The notes under the pieces: generated by a model
Seen by the model: the letters and a program-made list of their open reading frames with translations, nothing else
What the model was told of the DNA's origin: nothing
The model's database searches: none
Made by a program: the position numbers and the translations under genes
Assembly: GCA_028820635.1 (NCBI GenBank)
Contig: JAPPIG010000109.1
Coordinates: 124,001-188,000, forward strand
Source of the DNA: Candidatus Poribacteria bacterium
Lineage (GTDB): Bacteria; Poribacteria; WGA-4E; WGA-3G
Length of the DNA stretch: 64,000 nt
Direction of reading: 5' to 3'
Shown: positions 45,807 through 55,221 of the stretch, piece by piece
Layout: each line of letters begins with the position of its first letter
Numbering within the stretch: the stretch's first letter is position 1

Positions 45807-47012
45807 ATGAAACAGATAGATGGCGGGATTACTGCTGTCTCAGGTGTTCAAGCTGCCGGTATCCACGCTGGCATCAAGAAAGCGGAATTGAAAGATTTAG
45901 CACTCATCGTTACCGATGCACCTGCGGCGGCTGCGGGTGTTTTTACCAAAAACAGTGTAACCGCTGCACCTGTACTGGTCTGTCGTCAACACCTTAGCGA
46001 TTCAGTAGCACAAGCAATTATAATCAATAGCGGTAATGCTAATGCTTGCACGGGCGAACTCGGCATGTCAAACGCACAAAGGATGGCATCTACAACAGCA
46101 GAACAACTCGGCATAGATGAAAATCTTGTCCTCGTTTCCTCTACGGGTGTCATCGGACAACAATTGCCGATGAATAAAATTGAAAACGGGATTCAACTCG
46201 CTGCTAACGCTCTCAGCACCGAAGGCGGTGCCAAGGCTGCAGAAGCCATTATGACGACCGATACACATCCCAAGTCTATTGCTGTTGAAATAGAAATTGA
46301 TGGTAAACCTGTGAGAATCGGTGGGATTGCCAAAGGCTCTGGCATGATTGCACCAAATATGGCGACTATGCTCTCCTATCTAACAACAGATGTTAACATC
46401 AATAGTGAAACGCTCCAGTCCGCCTTAAACCGTGTAGTAAATGACACCTACAACCTTCTAACCGTTGACACTGACCGCAGCACAAATGACACTGTGATTA
46501 TTCTTGCCACAGCCAACGCGGAAAATACCGAAATAGCCGAAGCGAAAGGGACACATTATGAGGCATTTTGTGAAGGATTGCAATTCGTCTGCACCGAATT
46601 GGTAAAGATGCTGGCACGCGATGGTGAAGGTGCTACTAAACTTGTTGAAGTTATCGTCAAACATGCGAAAAACCGTAGCGATGCGGAAAAAGCAGCACGT
46701 GCAGTTGCAGAATCGCCCCTCGTCAAAACTGCCGTTTTTGCTAACGATGCTAACTGGGGACGAATTATGATGGCAATCGGCAAATCTGGTGCCGAATTTG
46801 ATGCATATCAGGTGGATGTACTACTTGCAGATTACCCGCTTGTGAAAAACGGTATGGATGCTGGCTATGACGAGGAAAAAGCCACCCAATTGTTTGATAA
46901 CGATCCGGTTCGGATTACAATTGACCTGCGCGCTGGTGATGCTGAGATAACCATGTGGACATGTGATTATTCTTACGATTATATCCGAATCAATGCTGAC
47001 TACCGTACCTAA
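45807..47012 (+). CDS. argJ: Glutamate N-acetyltransferase / amino-acid acetyltransferase
   Basis: 401 residues, full length. The self-cleavage site is in KGSGMIAPNMATMLSYLTTD, with the nucleophile Thr in NMATML. GVFTKNSVTAAPV and NSGNANACTGELG are family landmarks, and the C-terminal domain has GDAEITMWTCDYSYDYI. It transfers acetyl groups in the ornithine cycle of arginine biosynthesis. A GTAAGGAG site precedes the ATG. No other arg gene lies in the window. Confidence 0.96.
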   Translation: MKQIDGGITAVSGVQAAGIHAGIKKAELKDLALIVTDAPAAAAGVFTKNSVTAAPVLVCRQHLSDSVAQAIIINSGNANACTGELGMSNAQRMASTTAEQLGIDENLVLVSSTGVIGQQLPMNKIENGIQLAANALSTEGGAKAAEAIMTTDTHPKSIAVEIEIDGKPVRIGGIAKGSGMIAPNMATMLSYLTTDVNINSETLQSALNRVVNDTYNLLTVDTDRSTNDTVIILATANAENTEIAEAKGTHYEAFCEGLQFVCTELVKMLARDGEGATKLVEVIVKHAKNRSDAEKAARAVAESPLVKTAVFANDANWGRIMMAIGKSGAEFDAYQVDVLLADYPLVKNGMDAGYDEEKATQLFDNDPVRITIDLRAGDAEITMWTCDYSYDYIRINADYRT

Positions 47013-47052
47013 CTCACTTTCAACAAGTCAAGATTCTTAAAAAAGTCTCTTC

Positions 47053-47080
47053 TTGTAGGAGCGACCTCCTGGTCGCGACC
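47053..47080. repeat. Palindromic repeat family A, half-copy
   Basis: TTGTAGGAGCGACCTCCTGG then TCGCGACC, continuing into GCTAAAATATTGAAAAAAAC as at 39042. It lies between argJ and the tRNA cluster. Confidence 0.8.
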
Positions 47081-47141
47081 GTGCTAAAATATTGAAAAAA
47101 ACAAGAAAACTGCATGGCTCTGGGAATCTAAGGAAATTAAT

Positions 47142-47170
47142 TTGACATTTATATGATAATATGTTACAAT
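47142..47170 (+). promoter_or_regulatory. Promoter of the tRNA cluster
   Basis: TTGACA (47142-47147), a 17-bp spacer and TACAAT (47165-47170), about 50 bp upstream of tRNA-Gly. Confidence 0.6.
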
Positions 47171-47223
47171 AAATTCGCTTTAAGGTATGTGTCATTTCTT
47201 TATCACTAATCTTAAAAGATTGT

Positions 47224-47295
47224 GCGGGAGTAGCTCAGCGGTAGAGCTCCACCTTGCCAAGGTGGAGGTCGCGGGTTCAAATCCCGTCTCCCGCT
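47224..47295 (+). tRNA. tRNA-Gly (GCC)
   Basis: 72 nt. Acceptor GCGGGAG pairs with CTCCCGC, discriminator T. The anticodon loop CTTGCCAAG gives GCC. TTCAAAT T-loop present. No encoded CCA. Confidence 0.95.
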
Positions 47296-47343
47296 TCTAT
47301 ACCAAATATTTTTGGTAGGTGCGCTTTGTAAGCGCGCACATTC

Positions 47344-47415
47344 GGTGGCGTAGCCAAGTGGTAAGGCACGAGTCTGCAAAACTCCTATTCGTCGGTTCGA
47401 TTCCGACCGCCACCT
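47344..47415 (+). tRNA. tRNA-Cys (GCA)
   Basis: 72 nt. Acceptor GGTGGCG pairs with CGCCACC and the discriminator is T, as in other tRNA-Cys. The anticodon loop CTGCAAA gives GCA. TTCGATT T-loop. No encoded CCA. Confidence 0.95.
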
Positions 47416-47429
47416 CCATTCCTAAATAC

Positions 47430-47503
47430 GGGCGGTTAGCTCAGGTGGCTAGAGCGTTTGCTTGACATGCAAGAGGTCACAGGTTCAAGTCCTGTACCGC
47501 CCA
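47430..47503 (+). tRNA. tRNA-Val (GAC)
   Basis: 74 nt. Acceptor GGGCGGT pairs with ACCGCCC, discriminator A. The anticodon stem-loop TTGC-TTGACAT-GCAA gives GAC. TTCAAGT T-loop. No encoded CCA. Confidence 0.95.
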
Positions 47504-47579
47504 TCCTTCCTAAGATTGAGATTGAATAGTGGTGTTCTAAACTTGTTAACTAAAACAACGAATATTGGAGACCCTGTTT

Positions 47580-49262
47580 ATGAAAGCCAATCAGATTATC
47601 ACAACAATCTTTTTGATTAGTGTTTTTGTTTTACCAAAAACCTTTGCAGCGGATGCACCACATACTATTCTTGAAGGGCATACCGATGCGGTATATAGTG
47701 TTGCATTTAACTCTGATGGTGACATGCTTGCAAGTAAGAGCAAAGAGGGAACCATTAAGATATGGAATCCTATCACAAGACAACCCTTAAGTACTATAAA
47801 TACAAATACGGGTGGAGACATCGTATTTAGTCCTGATGGGCGTCTGCTCGCAAGTGGTGACGAAAAAGGCAAAGTTGTTAATTTGTGGAATCCGAATACT
47901 GGTGAAGTAATAAAGACTATTAAGGAACACAAGGGAGAAGTCAGCAGCCTTGCATTTAGTCCTCATGGAACTGTACTCGCCATCGGAACTCGTGATAACA
48001 AAATCTATCTATGGAACTACGACACAGACGAACTTTTGCGAATTTTGGGAACACAAAAACCGAGCAGTCTTTCTTTCAATACTGATGGAAGTAGCCTTGC
48101 TAATAGGGTTACCGGAGATAGGCAAGTCAAAGTGTGGAATACCAATACAGGAGAATCCCTATACACGTTTGAACCGAAGGTGGAACTTGTCTTTGATATT
48201 GCGTTCAGTCCTGAAGGACACATGCTGGCGAGTGCTGGCTGGGGTGGAATAGACCTATGGGATGCCAACACAGGCGAACTATTACGATCTTTTCCCAGAC
48301 AAAGTGGCAGGTTTATAATATGTGTTGCATTTAGTCCAGATGGACGCGTGCTTGCAGGTGGAAGGGATGATAAAAAAATAGACTTGTGGGATGTAGATAA
48401 TGCTCTATTCTTGGAAACACTTACCGGACATACAGGAGATAGTAGAGATGGTGACACGGCGTATGTCTATGATGTTATGTTTAGTCCTGATGGACACATC
48501 TTAGCAAGTGCTGGTGGTGATAAAACTGTACGTCTCTGGGAAATTACGCCACAAGAAGAGGTAGAACCACCACAACCGCCAGATTTTTTAACAAATGAGA
48601 ATCTGAAAACGTGGACTGAGGATTTCAACGCAGGGCATCTCAATTCGTGGAAAAAACGTGAACTTCAACGCGAAAGGGTTACTTGGCAAGCACAAAATGA
48701 TCGCTTGCATGTACGAACTAAACCTTTTTGTAATGGGCAATTGAACGTCGGCAATCGCCTGGAAGAACAAACCAATTACACGCTTAGATTCACAGCTTTA
48801 CCTATTAATGTTGATCAGGTCCGTGTCAAACTTAGTGTTGTATCTACACACAATGCCAACGTCGGCATTTTCATTGGCAAGGACCCTCAGGATGAATTAA
48901 GCCACCCTTTTGAATATGCTTATCAATTTGCTGACCATACACTTGGTAGTCCTGAAAAAGGACCTCGGACATCAGCACCACGTATTGCATTGAACAACTT
49001 AGACGAGATAGATGTAGTATTTGATCGTGGACATTTTTATCTTTATTCTAATGATGAATACATAGTTGATTTCAAAGTTGATACTTTAGAAACAATCGAT
49101 CTTCTTGGAATAGCTGTTTTCCCGAAGGTATGTAGACAAGTTGCCGATGTCGTCGTGGATGATTTCATCATTTCGGGGACATCAATTCCTGATGCAGTCA
49201 GTCTAAATGTGCATGCTAAAGGTAAAGTTACTGTTTTATGGGGTAAGTTGAAACAGAACTAA
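47580..49262 (+). CDS. Secreted WD40-repeat protein with C-terminal beta-sandwich-like domain
   Basis: 560 residues from ATG 47580 (GGAG site upstream; a TTG at 47565 is less likely). The signal peptide ends at TFAADAP. Residues 35-320 hold about seven WD40 units such as ILEGHTDAVYSVAFNSDG, IVFSPDGRLLASG, LAFSPHGTVLAIG and VMFSPDGHILASAGGDKTV. A Pro/Glu linker leads to a 210-residue C-terminal domain (WTEDFNAGHLNSWKKREL ... DDFIISGTSIPDAV) that ends KGKVTVLWGKLKQN. The same tail motif closes the next two genes. The domain may be a jelly-roll/LamG-like fold. Confidence 0.82.
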   Translation: MKANQIITTIFLISVFVLPKTFAADAPHTILEGHTDAVYSVAFNSDGDMLASKSKEGTIKIWNPITRQPLSTINTNTGGDIVFSPDGRLLASGDEKGKVVNLWNPNTGEVIKTIKEHKGEVSSLAFSPHGTVLAIGTRDNKIYLWNYDTDELLRILGTQKPSSLSFNTDGSSLANRVTGDRQVKVWNTNTGESLYTFEPKVELVFDIAFSPEGHMLASAGWGGIDLWDANTGELLRSFPRQSGRFIICVAFSPDGRVLAGGRDDKKIDLWDVDNALFLETLTGHTGDSRDGDTAYVYDVMFSPDGHILASAGGDKTVRLWEITPQEEVEPPQPPDFLTNENLKTWTEDFNAGHLNSWKKRELQRERVTWQAQNDRLHVRTKPFCNGQLNVGNRLEEQTNYTLRFTALPINVDQVRVKLSVVSTHNANVGIFIGKDPQDELSHPFEYAYQFADHTLGSPEKGPRTSAPRIALNNLDEIDVVFDRGHFYLYSNDEYIVDFKVDTLETIDLLGIAVFPKVCRQVADVVVDDFIISGTSIPDAVSLNVHAKGKVTVLWGKLKQN

Positions 49263-49317
49263 ACACACCAATTCCTGCAGGCTGATGTGATCGCTTTTCT
49301 AAAAAAGGAGGCATCGA

Positions 49318-50034
49318 ATGAACCGAATCTTTTCTTTATGTCTAATTCTTTGTGTCCTGTTATTTGCTACCACCGTTGTGTTCGCCAAAACATGGGTAGA
49401 GGATTTCAACACTGCCTCTTTTGATTCTTGGACGAAGCATGATCCTGAAAACAGAAGCACATGGCAGCCAAAAGATGGTCGCTTGGATGTATGGGCACAA
49501 CCACCACCTCCACCCGGACTACCTGACAGATATGTGCTGGAATTCACGGGGTTTCGGTTTGATGTTGAAAAACTTAGTGTCAAAGTCAGGATTCTTGAGG
49601 CTCGCAATACAGGTGTGGGAATTCTTATCGGACAATACGATGGGCAGGGAAGTATAACCCTCCGAACTATTGCATTTCTCCACAGATCTGTATTCTCAGT
49701 AATTTGGAAACCCAAGGGTTTTGAATTAATCCGAGAAGCAAAAAACGAAAATCCTACACCCGCTCCTCTTGAAGCTATGGAAATTTCATTCAATAAGGGA
49801 GATTTTGAGGTTTTGACAAAGGGAAAATTCATCGTTAAATACCATGTGCCACAACTCCCAACAATTAATTGTATCGGGTTAGTTTCTATAGTTGGTCGAG
49901 GAAGAGGCGTAGTTGCACATTCTGTGTTAGACAACTTTGTAATTTCTGGTCCCAATGTCCCAGCGCACGGCACCCTAAATGTGCGTCCTAAAGGCAAGGC
50001 TACGGTCTTATGGGGAGAGTTGAAACAGCACTAA
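49318..50034 (+). CDS. Secreted paralogue of the WD40 protein's C-terminal domain
   Basis: 238 residues. The signal peptide (MNRIFSLCLILCVLLFATTV) ends around VFAKT. The mature part aligns with the C-terminal domain of the preceding protein: WVEDFNTASFDSWTK, VGILIGQYDGQG, DNFVISGPNVP and the tail RPKGKATVLWGELKQ. A Pro-rich loop (PPPPPGLPD) replaces the corresponding loop. A GGAGGC context precedes the ATG. Function unknown, secreted; possibly carbohydrate or surface binding. Confidence 0.75.
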   Translation: MNRIFSLCLILCVLLFATTVVFAKTWVEDFNTASFDSWTKHDPENRSTWQPKDGRLDVWAQPPPPPGLPDRYVLEFTGFRFDVEKLSVKVRILEARNTGVGILIGQYDGQGSITLRTIAFLHRSVFSVIWKPKGFELIREAKNENPTPAPLEAMEISFNKGDFEVLTKGKFIVKYHVPQLPTINCIGLVSIVGRGRGVVAHSVLDNFVISGPNVPAHGTLNVRPKGKATVLWGELKQH

Positions 50035-50094
50035 AGCCATCAAGAATAAGACTACAATGTCCAAATAATGCTGTCATAATTGAAAGAGTATCTG

Positions 50095-50883
50095 ATGGAC
50101 CGATTTCACACACTATTTCTGATTCTTTGTACGTTACTTTTTATTCAAGGACAAATGATGCTTGCCGAGACTTGGATAGAAAATTTTAGTAATAACCTTG
50201 ATTCATGGAAAGAATATGATGACCATTTTGATGGAGGCATTTGGGCACCCAAAAAAGTAATCTGGCAAACAAAAAATGGGAAATTAGATGCCTGGATAGA
50301 TCCCCCTCCCACTCCCGGAATCTTTGAAGAATTTCCGATCGAATTTGTTGGTTTTCCAATTATGGCTAAAGAACTCAATGTCAAAGTTAAGATTCTTCAA
50401 ACAAATCTTGACAGAATTGGAATTGACAGAATTGGAATTCTAATAGGACAGCATGATGAAAGAGGTGGTGTAATAGGCGATACGTTTCATTTTCTTAACG
50501 GTTCTTTTATACCTTTAAATAGAACTCCCTTTAGAAATGGTGTAATACAAACACCACCACTACATACATTTGAAATAACGGAAATCGCCCATCAAGTTAA
50601 TTCAGATCATTTTCCTCTTGAAGAAATGGAAATTTCATTTAACAATGGACACTTTAAGTTTTTGTCCAAAGGTGATCTATTAACTGAATTCAAGTGTCCA
50701 CAAATGACAACAATTGATTGTCTCGGGATAATTGCGTATGTAGAACGGGGATTAGGGCACATAGGAACATTTGTATTAGATGACTATGTAATTACAGGTC
50801 CTAATGTCCCAGCACAAGGCTTAACGAACGTCCGCCCTAATGGTAAGGCTGCGGTTTTGTGGGGAGAGTTGAAGCATCAGTAG
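50095..50883 (+). CDS. Second secreted paralogue of the same domain
   Basis: About 262 residues from ATG 50095; an upstream TTG (50080) is an alternative. The signal peptide MDRFHTLFLILCTLLFIQGQ is followed by AETWIENFSNNLDSWKEYDD, then a PPPTPGIFEEF loop, IGILIGQHDERGG, DDYVITGPNVPAQG and the tail NVRPNGKAAVLWGELKHQ. It contains a short tandem duplication, DRIGIDRIGI. It lies 60 bp after its paralogue. Confidence 0.75.
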   Translation: MDRFHTLFLILCTLLFIQGQMMLAETWIENFSNNLDSWKEYDDHFDGGIWAPKKVIWQTKNGKLDAWIDPPPTPGIFEEFPIEFVGFPIMAKELNVKVKILQTNLDRIGIDRIGILIGQHDERGGVIGDTFHFLNGSFIPLNRTPFRNGVIQTPPLHTFEITEIAHQVNSDHFPLEEMEISFNNGHFKFLSKGDLLTEFKCPQMTTIDCLGIIAYVERGLGHIGTFVLDDYVITGPNVPAQGLTNVRPNGKAAVLWGELKHQ

Positions 50884-50951
50884 AGCCATCAAGCCCGATT
50901 TATAACGAAGTTCGGTGTAGTATATATCAGAATTGAGATAGGATGTATCAG

Positions 50952-51014
50952 ATGAACCGGCATTACGCACTATTTTTGATTTTCTCTGCACTTGTGCAGC
51001 AACATACCTTATAA
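50952..51014 (+). pseudogene. Truncated fourth copy, signal peptide only
   Basis: The 20-codon frame MNRHYALFLIFSALVQQHTL resembles the signal peptides of the two paralogues before it (MNRIFSLCLILCVLL, MDRFHTLFLILCTLL) and stops at TAA. The body of the gene is absent, because the next gene comes in from the other strand. It overlaps the pfkB stop. Confidence 0.55.
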
Positions 51015-51971
51015 CTGTCTTAACAGAAACTGTTCAACGTCCGAATGCGTTGGTAGGGCGGGAATTACACCAACTTTCTGTGTTGCTAATGCCCCTGCAA
51101 CATTTGCATATCGCATGATAGCATCAAGTTGATCTTTTTCAAGCGACACAAGGTCCTTATGCTGCATGAGTTGAGTAAGCATAGCAGCAACAAACGCGTC
51201 GCCTGCGCCAAGCGTATCTATTACTTCAACGGCAAAGCCATCAACATAACCATTGACGTTACCGTTTGTATAATAGCACCCGCGTTCCCCTAATGTGACA
51301 ACGAGTAACTTCACACCGAGTCTAAGAATCTGTTCAATACCACTCTCTAATTCAACATCTCCTGTAACAAATCCCCATTCCTCTTCAGAAATTTTGACGA
51401 CATCGGCATAAGGCATCACTTCCCATATCCAATGCTTAGCGTCGTCAGCATTGTCCCATAACATCAACCGCAGATTGGGATCATAAGAGATGAATGCGCC
51501 TGCGGATTTTGCAGATTGGATCGCTTTGAGCGTTGCCTCACGGGTCGGTGAATGGCTGAGACTAACAGAACCGTAATGAAACAATTCTGCCGATTGGATA
51601 TAATCAATGTCAATCTCATCAGGTGAAAGTTGGATGTCAGCACCGGGATGTCTATAGAAGGTAATGTCTTTCATGCCATCTGAGCGCGTGGCGACGAAGG
51701 CTAATGTAGTACGAGACGCTTCTCCTGCGATGAGATAAGTTGTATCAACGTTGTTCTGTTGAAGCGTTTCAGTTAGGAAATCACCAAACGGATCTGCACC
51801 AACTTTGCCGATGAACCCGGAATCCATACCGAGTTTAGCTAACCCGACAGCGACGTTAGCGGGGGCACCGCCAGGTGCCTTAACAAATCCCGGTGTTTCG
51901 GCAAGAGTTACATCAGGTGTTGTGGATACGAAATCGATGAGAAGTTCACCGATACATAACGCTTTTGGCAT
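51009..51971 (-). CDS. PfkB-family carbohydrate kinase (fructokinase-like)
   Basis: 320 residues. Starts MPKALCIGELLIDFVST and has APGGAPANVAVGLAKLG (PfkB signature 1) and VIDTLGAGDAFVAAML (signature 2, catalytic Asp). YDPNLRLMLW and VKISEEEWGFV are typical of bacterial fructokinases. It phosphorylates a hexose, probably fructose, from family resemblance only. It is convergent with the paralogue remnant. Confidence 0.88.
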   Translation of the reverse strand: MPKALCIGELLIDFVSTTPDVTLAETPGFVKAPGGAPANVAVGLAKLGMDSGFIGKVGADPFGDFLTETLQQNNVDTTYLIAGEASRTTLAFVATRSDGMKDITFYRHPGADIQLSPDEIDIDYIQSAELFHYGSVSLSHSPTREATLKAIQSAKSAGAFISYDPNLRLMLWDNADDAKHWIWEVMPYADVVKISEEEWGFVTGDVELESGIEQILRLGVKLLVVTLGERGCYYTNGNVNGYVDGFAVEVIDTLGAGDAFVAAMLTQLMQHKDLVSLEKDQLDAIMRYANVAGALATQKVGVIPALPTHSDVEQFLLRQL

Positions 51972-52074
51972 GGGTTGACGTTCCTAAGTATTTAAGGTGT
52001 GCATAAATAATTCAATGTCATAATATGTGCTTAAAGGTAGTAGGCACACGCCGTGTGCCGTTCACACTTATAGA

Positions 52075-53157
52075 TTAAAATGTGGTCCGTAAAGTTTGCG
52101 CTTGTCCTGACTCAGCTGATCGGTATCCCGCATCAAAAATTTCTATGACATGCCTTGCATGTTCTGCTGTAACAATGCTGGGTTTATCCTCACGTATCCA
52201 ATCAACAAGCTGCATGATGTCTTCATATACATGTGCTTCTTGTATGTTGCGATGCGGTCCCACGACGTGTGGTAGTTCTCTTTTTGGTGCATCAATCGGT
52301 TTGCCGTTGATGGTACTGCCCTCAATTGCCCCTGCTGTTCCGTTAATTGATAGTCCTCCCTTGATAGCGTGTCCCGCCGCCGCACCATAGATGAAACCGA
52401 AAAATGCATCACCAAAATCAAGCAGAATAAAGGTGTTATCGTCCATGTCGCATGGAAGCATCTCGCCTCTGAATTCACGTTCTTTAACGCGCACACCAGA
52501 GAAAGCAGTCACCCGCTTGACGGGACCAAGTATACCGGTCATCGTATGCAACCCGTACACTGTCATATCGTAGAGTGGGCCGCCGCCTGGTTTGCGAAAA
52601 TACCACGCGGGGTTGATATTAGAGAGGACATCATCTCCTTGGCGAACAGATTCACTTTCGTGGTATCTGCCGAAGGAGGAACCTGTTGCAGCCCACGTCA
52701 GCGTTCCAATTGCGCCATCATCAATAAGTCTCTTAATCTCTTGATGTATCGGACGCAGCATCTGTCCGGGGGAAGCGACTAATTTGATGCCTTTGCGCTT
52801 TGCCGATTCAATTAGGTCATCTGCCTCATCAACGGTCGTTGTCATCGTTTTATTGAAATGTGCATGCAGACCGTGTTCAATAGCAAGTTTTCCTTGCTCA
52901 TAATGGAGACCGATTGGCGATGCGATGCTGACAGCATCCACATGTCCGTCTGCTAAGAGTTCTTCAAATATTTCATAAGCGTGCGGCACGTTAAATTTTT
53001 CGGATGCGGCTTCTGCTCTGCCGGGGACAGGGTCGCAGACAGCAGTTACTTGCAACCTATCTTGAACATCATCCTGTGTGAGGTGCGGAAGGATGCCGCG
53101 CACCGATATACTACCAACACCGACGACACCAATACGTACTCTATCATTAGTTGCCAT
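52075..53157 (-). CDS. Gfo/Idh/MocA family oxidoreductase
   Basis: 360 residues from ATG 53157; a GGAGG site lies 7 nt upstream, and the longer frame from 53199 is not supported. NAD(P)-binding VVGVGSISVRGILPHL, strand-2 ends in DPV, with HFNKTMTT where the family's Lys-Pro pair sits. The C-terminal domain has GGPLYDMTVYGLHTMTGILG. The start overlaps the preceding epimerase gene by 11 bp, so translation is coupled. Substrate unknown. Confidence 0.85.
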   Translation of the reverse strand: MATNDRVRIGVVGVGSISVRGILPHLTQDDVQDRLQVTAVCDPVPGRAEAASEKFNVPHAYEIFEELLADGHVDAVSIASPIGLHYEQGKLAIEHGLHAHFNKTMTTTVDEADDLIESAKRKGIKLVASPGQMLRPIHQEIKRLIDDGAIGTLTWAATGSSFGRYHESESVRQGDDVLSNINPAWYFRKPGGGPLYDMTVYGLHTMTGILGPVKRVTAFSGVRVKEREFRGEMLPCDMDDNTFILLDFGDAFFGFIYGAAAGHAIKGGLSINGTAGAIEGSTINGKPIDAPKRELPHVVGPHRNIQEAHVYEDIMQLVDWIREDKPSIVTAEHARHVIEIFDAGYRSAESGQAQTLRTTF

Positions 53158-54043
53158 GATATTTCCTCCACGATGTTTTGTGTTGCCACCCAACAGCATT
53201 TTTGAGTTTGTCGCAATTGATAAATGATTGATGTTCTTTCAGCGTTCGGACTTTTGGCAGAAATTCTGGTTTAAAACGTTCAACTAATTCAAGGGAGGGT
53301 TCTAAAGCAGAAGTATCATTTGCGTTGAGGAAATAGACATCGTGAGGCGGCAGTGTATCCGCTTTCTCCATAATCAAACGATGTGCACTTGCAACATCTT
53401 CACTTCCTACCCAACACCAGAGCCATGGAGTCCAACCGTTTGTCGGTTTTGCATTTTCTGCCATCTGTTTTCTGCGTTCTTCTGGCGTGATACCTGCAGG
53501 ACGGGTGACGTAGGTTCGGATACCGTAGGCACGCGTATAACTCGCCAGTAGGTCTTCACCACAACGTTTGGAAAAACTATAGGAATCTTCGGGATAGCAC
53601 GGATGCTCCTCGTCTAAAGGCAGGTAATCAATCGGCATGTGTGTTTTGCTTATGCGGAACCCATGCCCTAATGCGCAATTACTGCCGGACATCACCACCG
53701 TTTTTACGTCCGCCTCAATTGCTGCTTGCATGAGATAGTATGTGCCGAGCATATTGGTTTTGAAAGTTGCATCAAACGGGATACCCCTCTCTGCGGCACC
53801 TGCACGCATATCTGGATGGTCTACAGGACCGGGCTGTGCGCCGAGGTGTTGAATTGCACCTACGCCTTCTACTGCACGTTGGCAATCTTCAAAATTGTTT
53901 AGATCGCCTTGAATAAATGGTAGTTTAGAAAATTCATCAGAAGGTTGTCTACGAGACATGAGAACAAGTGTATGTTTTTCTGTCAATTCTCGGATGAGAT
54001 ATGCTCCGAGTCTACCGCTTGCACCAGTTATCAATACTTTCAT
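53147..54043 (-). CDS. NAD-dependent epimerase/dehydratase
   Basis: 298 residues, extended SDR. N-terminal ITGASGRLGAYLIREL, HLGAQPGPVDHPD, SGSNCALGHGF and the YSFSKRCGEDLLASYTRAYG segment with the Tyr-Lys pair. A C-terminal domain binds the substrate, probably a sugar nucleotide or uronate (uronate-dehydrogenase-like proteins share this layout). It forms a two-gene operon with the Gfo/Idh gene downstream. Confidence 0.85.
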   Translation of the reverse strand: MKVLITGASGRLGAYLIRELTEKHTLVLMSRRQPSDEFSKLPFIQGDLNNFEDCQRAVEGVGAIQHLGAQPGPVDHPDMRAGAAERGIPFDATFKTNMLGTYYLMQAAIEADVKTVVMSGSNCALGHGFRISKTHMPIDYLPLDEEHPCYPEDSYSFSKRCGEDLLASYTRAYGIRTYVTRPAGITPEERRKQMAENAKPTNGWTPWLWCWVGSEDVASAHRLIMEKADTLPPHDVYFLNANDTSALEPSLELVERFKPEFLPKVRTLKEHQSFINCDKLKNAVGWQHKTSWRKYHGN

Positions 54044-54185
54044 GAAAATCCTTTCATATCAATTCAACGATAGTTGAATGGAAGAATTCAGTTGACAGGT
54101 GTGAATGTGTTGTCTATTATGATTATATTATAGCACTACTGCGAATTTTGTCAAGTGAACCGTATTTGTAGAGGAGAAAACCGTA

Positions 54186-55220
54186 ATGTATAACGCAGAA
54201 AAACATTTTGGAAACTTATACGCTACTGTCCCACGGAAATATGAATTTCATGAAACGACACGAGAAGGGTTGGTAGCATGGCAAGCCAATTTTCGTCCGG
54301 AGTTGCGGAAAATTCTCGGTTTAGACAACATGGAATCTGGCCTTGCTGGTTATGTTCCGAAAGCAGAACAGTTGGAAACCCTGGATATGGACAATCATGT
54401 TCGAGAAAGTTGGTATCTGTGGGTAGAGCCGACAGTGCCGCTGCCGTTTTACCTACTTCGTCCGAAAACAATTGAAGGGAAAGTTCCGTTAATCCTTGCA
54501 CCGCATGGACATAACCATCCGCATATCTACGCTGGTATTGCTCACTCTGAAAAAGAGGAGCAGGAGATGATAGAAGGTGAACGTGACATCGCTCGGCAAG
54601 CTGCTGTGGAAGAGGGATATATCGCTATTGCACCGACGACCCGTGCGTTCGGTGAAACGCGCACCGAAGCGGACAAGCAGAACAATAACACACACTCATG
54701 CCGACATCAGTTAGTTCATAGTGTCCTTGTTGGTCGGACTCCGATTGGTGAGCGGGTGTGGGATATGTCGCGCCTCATTGATTGGGGAATAGAAAATTTA
54801 CCTATAGACGCTGATCGGATAGCAATTACTGGCAATTCTGGTGGTGGAACGGTATCGCTTTTCGCGGCGGCGTGTGAAACCCGCATTGCTGTGGCTGTAC
54901 CAAGTTGCTACTATTGCACGTTTGAAGGGAGCATCGGCACTATTCGGCATTGTGATTGCAACTATGTGCCCGGTGTGATGCGGTTAGGTGAGATGTATGA
55001 TGTTGCGGGTTTAATTGCACCGCGTCCATTTTGTGCAATTGCTGGACGAGACGACAGGATTTTTCCGATTGACCACGTCAAGTTTGCATACCAACGTTTG
55101 AAAGAAATTTACACGGTTGCTGGTGTTGCGGATAGATGTGAACTCTTTATCGGTGATGGTGGACATCGCTATTACAAGGCGGGCGCATGGCCTTTTGTGC
55201 GGCGATTTTTTGATGAATAA
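54186..55220 (+). CDS. Alpha/beta hydrolase (esterase/dienelactone-hydrolase-like)
   Basis: 344 residues. LILAPHGHNHPHI is the oxyanion region; the nucleophile Ser is in ITGNSGGGTVSLFA, the Asp in AGRDDRIFP, and the His in FIGDGGHRYYKAG. A long N-terminal segment (about 90 residues) precedes the fold, as in acetyl-esterase-like family Abhydrolase_7. A GAGGAG site precedes the ATG. It ends 1 bp before the opposite-strand glycosyl-phosphotransferase stop. Substrate unknown; likely a carbohydrate ester given the neighbours. Confidence 0.82.
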   Translation: MYNAEKHFGNLYATVPRKYEFHETTREGLVAWQANFRPELRKILGLDNMESGLAGYVPKAEQLETLDMDNHVRESWYLWVEPTVPLPFYLLRPKTIEGKVPLILAPHGHNHPHIYAGIAHSEKEEQEMIEGERDIARQAAVEEGYIAIAPTTRAFGETRTEADKQNNNTHSCRHQLVHSVLVGRTPIGERVWDMSRLIDWGIENLPIDADRIAITGNSGGGTVSLFAAACETRIAVAVPSCYYCTFEGSIGTIRHCDCNYVPGVMRLGEMYDVAGLIAPRPFCAIAGRDDRIFPIDHVKFAYQRLKEIYTVAGVADRCELFIGDGGHRYYKAGAWPFVRRFFDE

Positions 55221-55221
55221 A

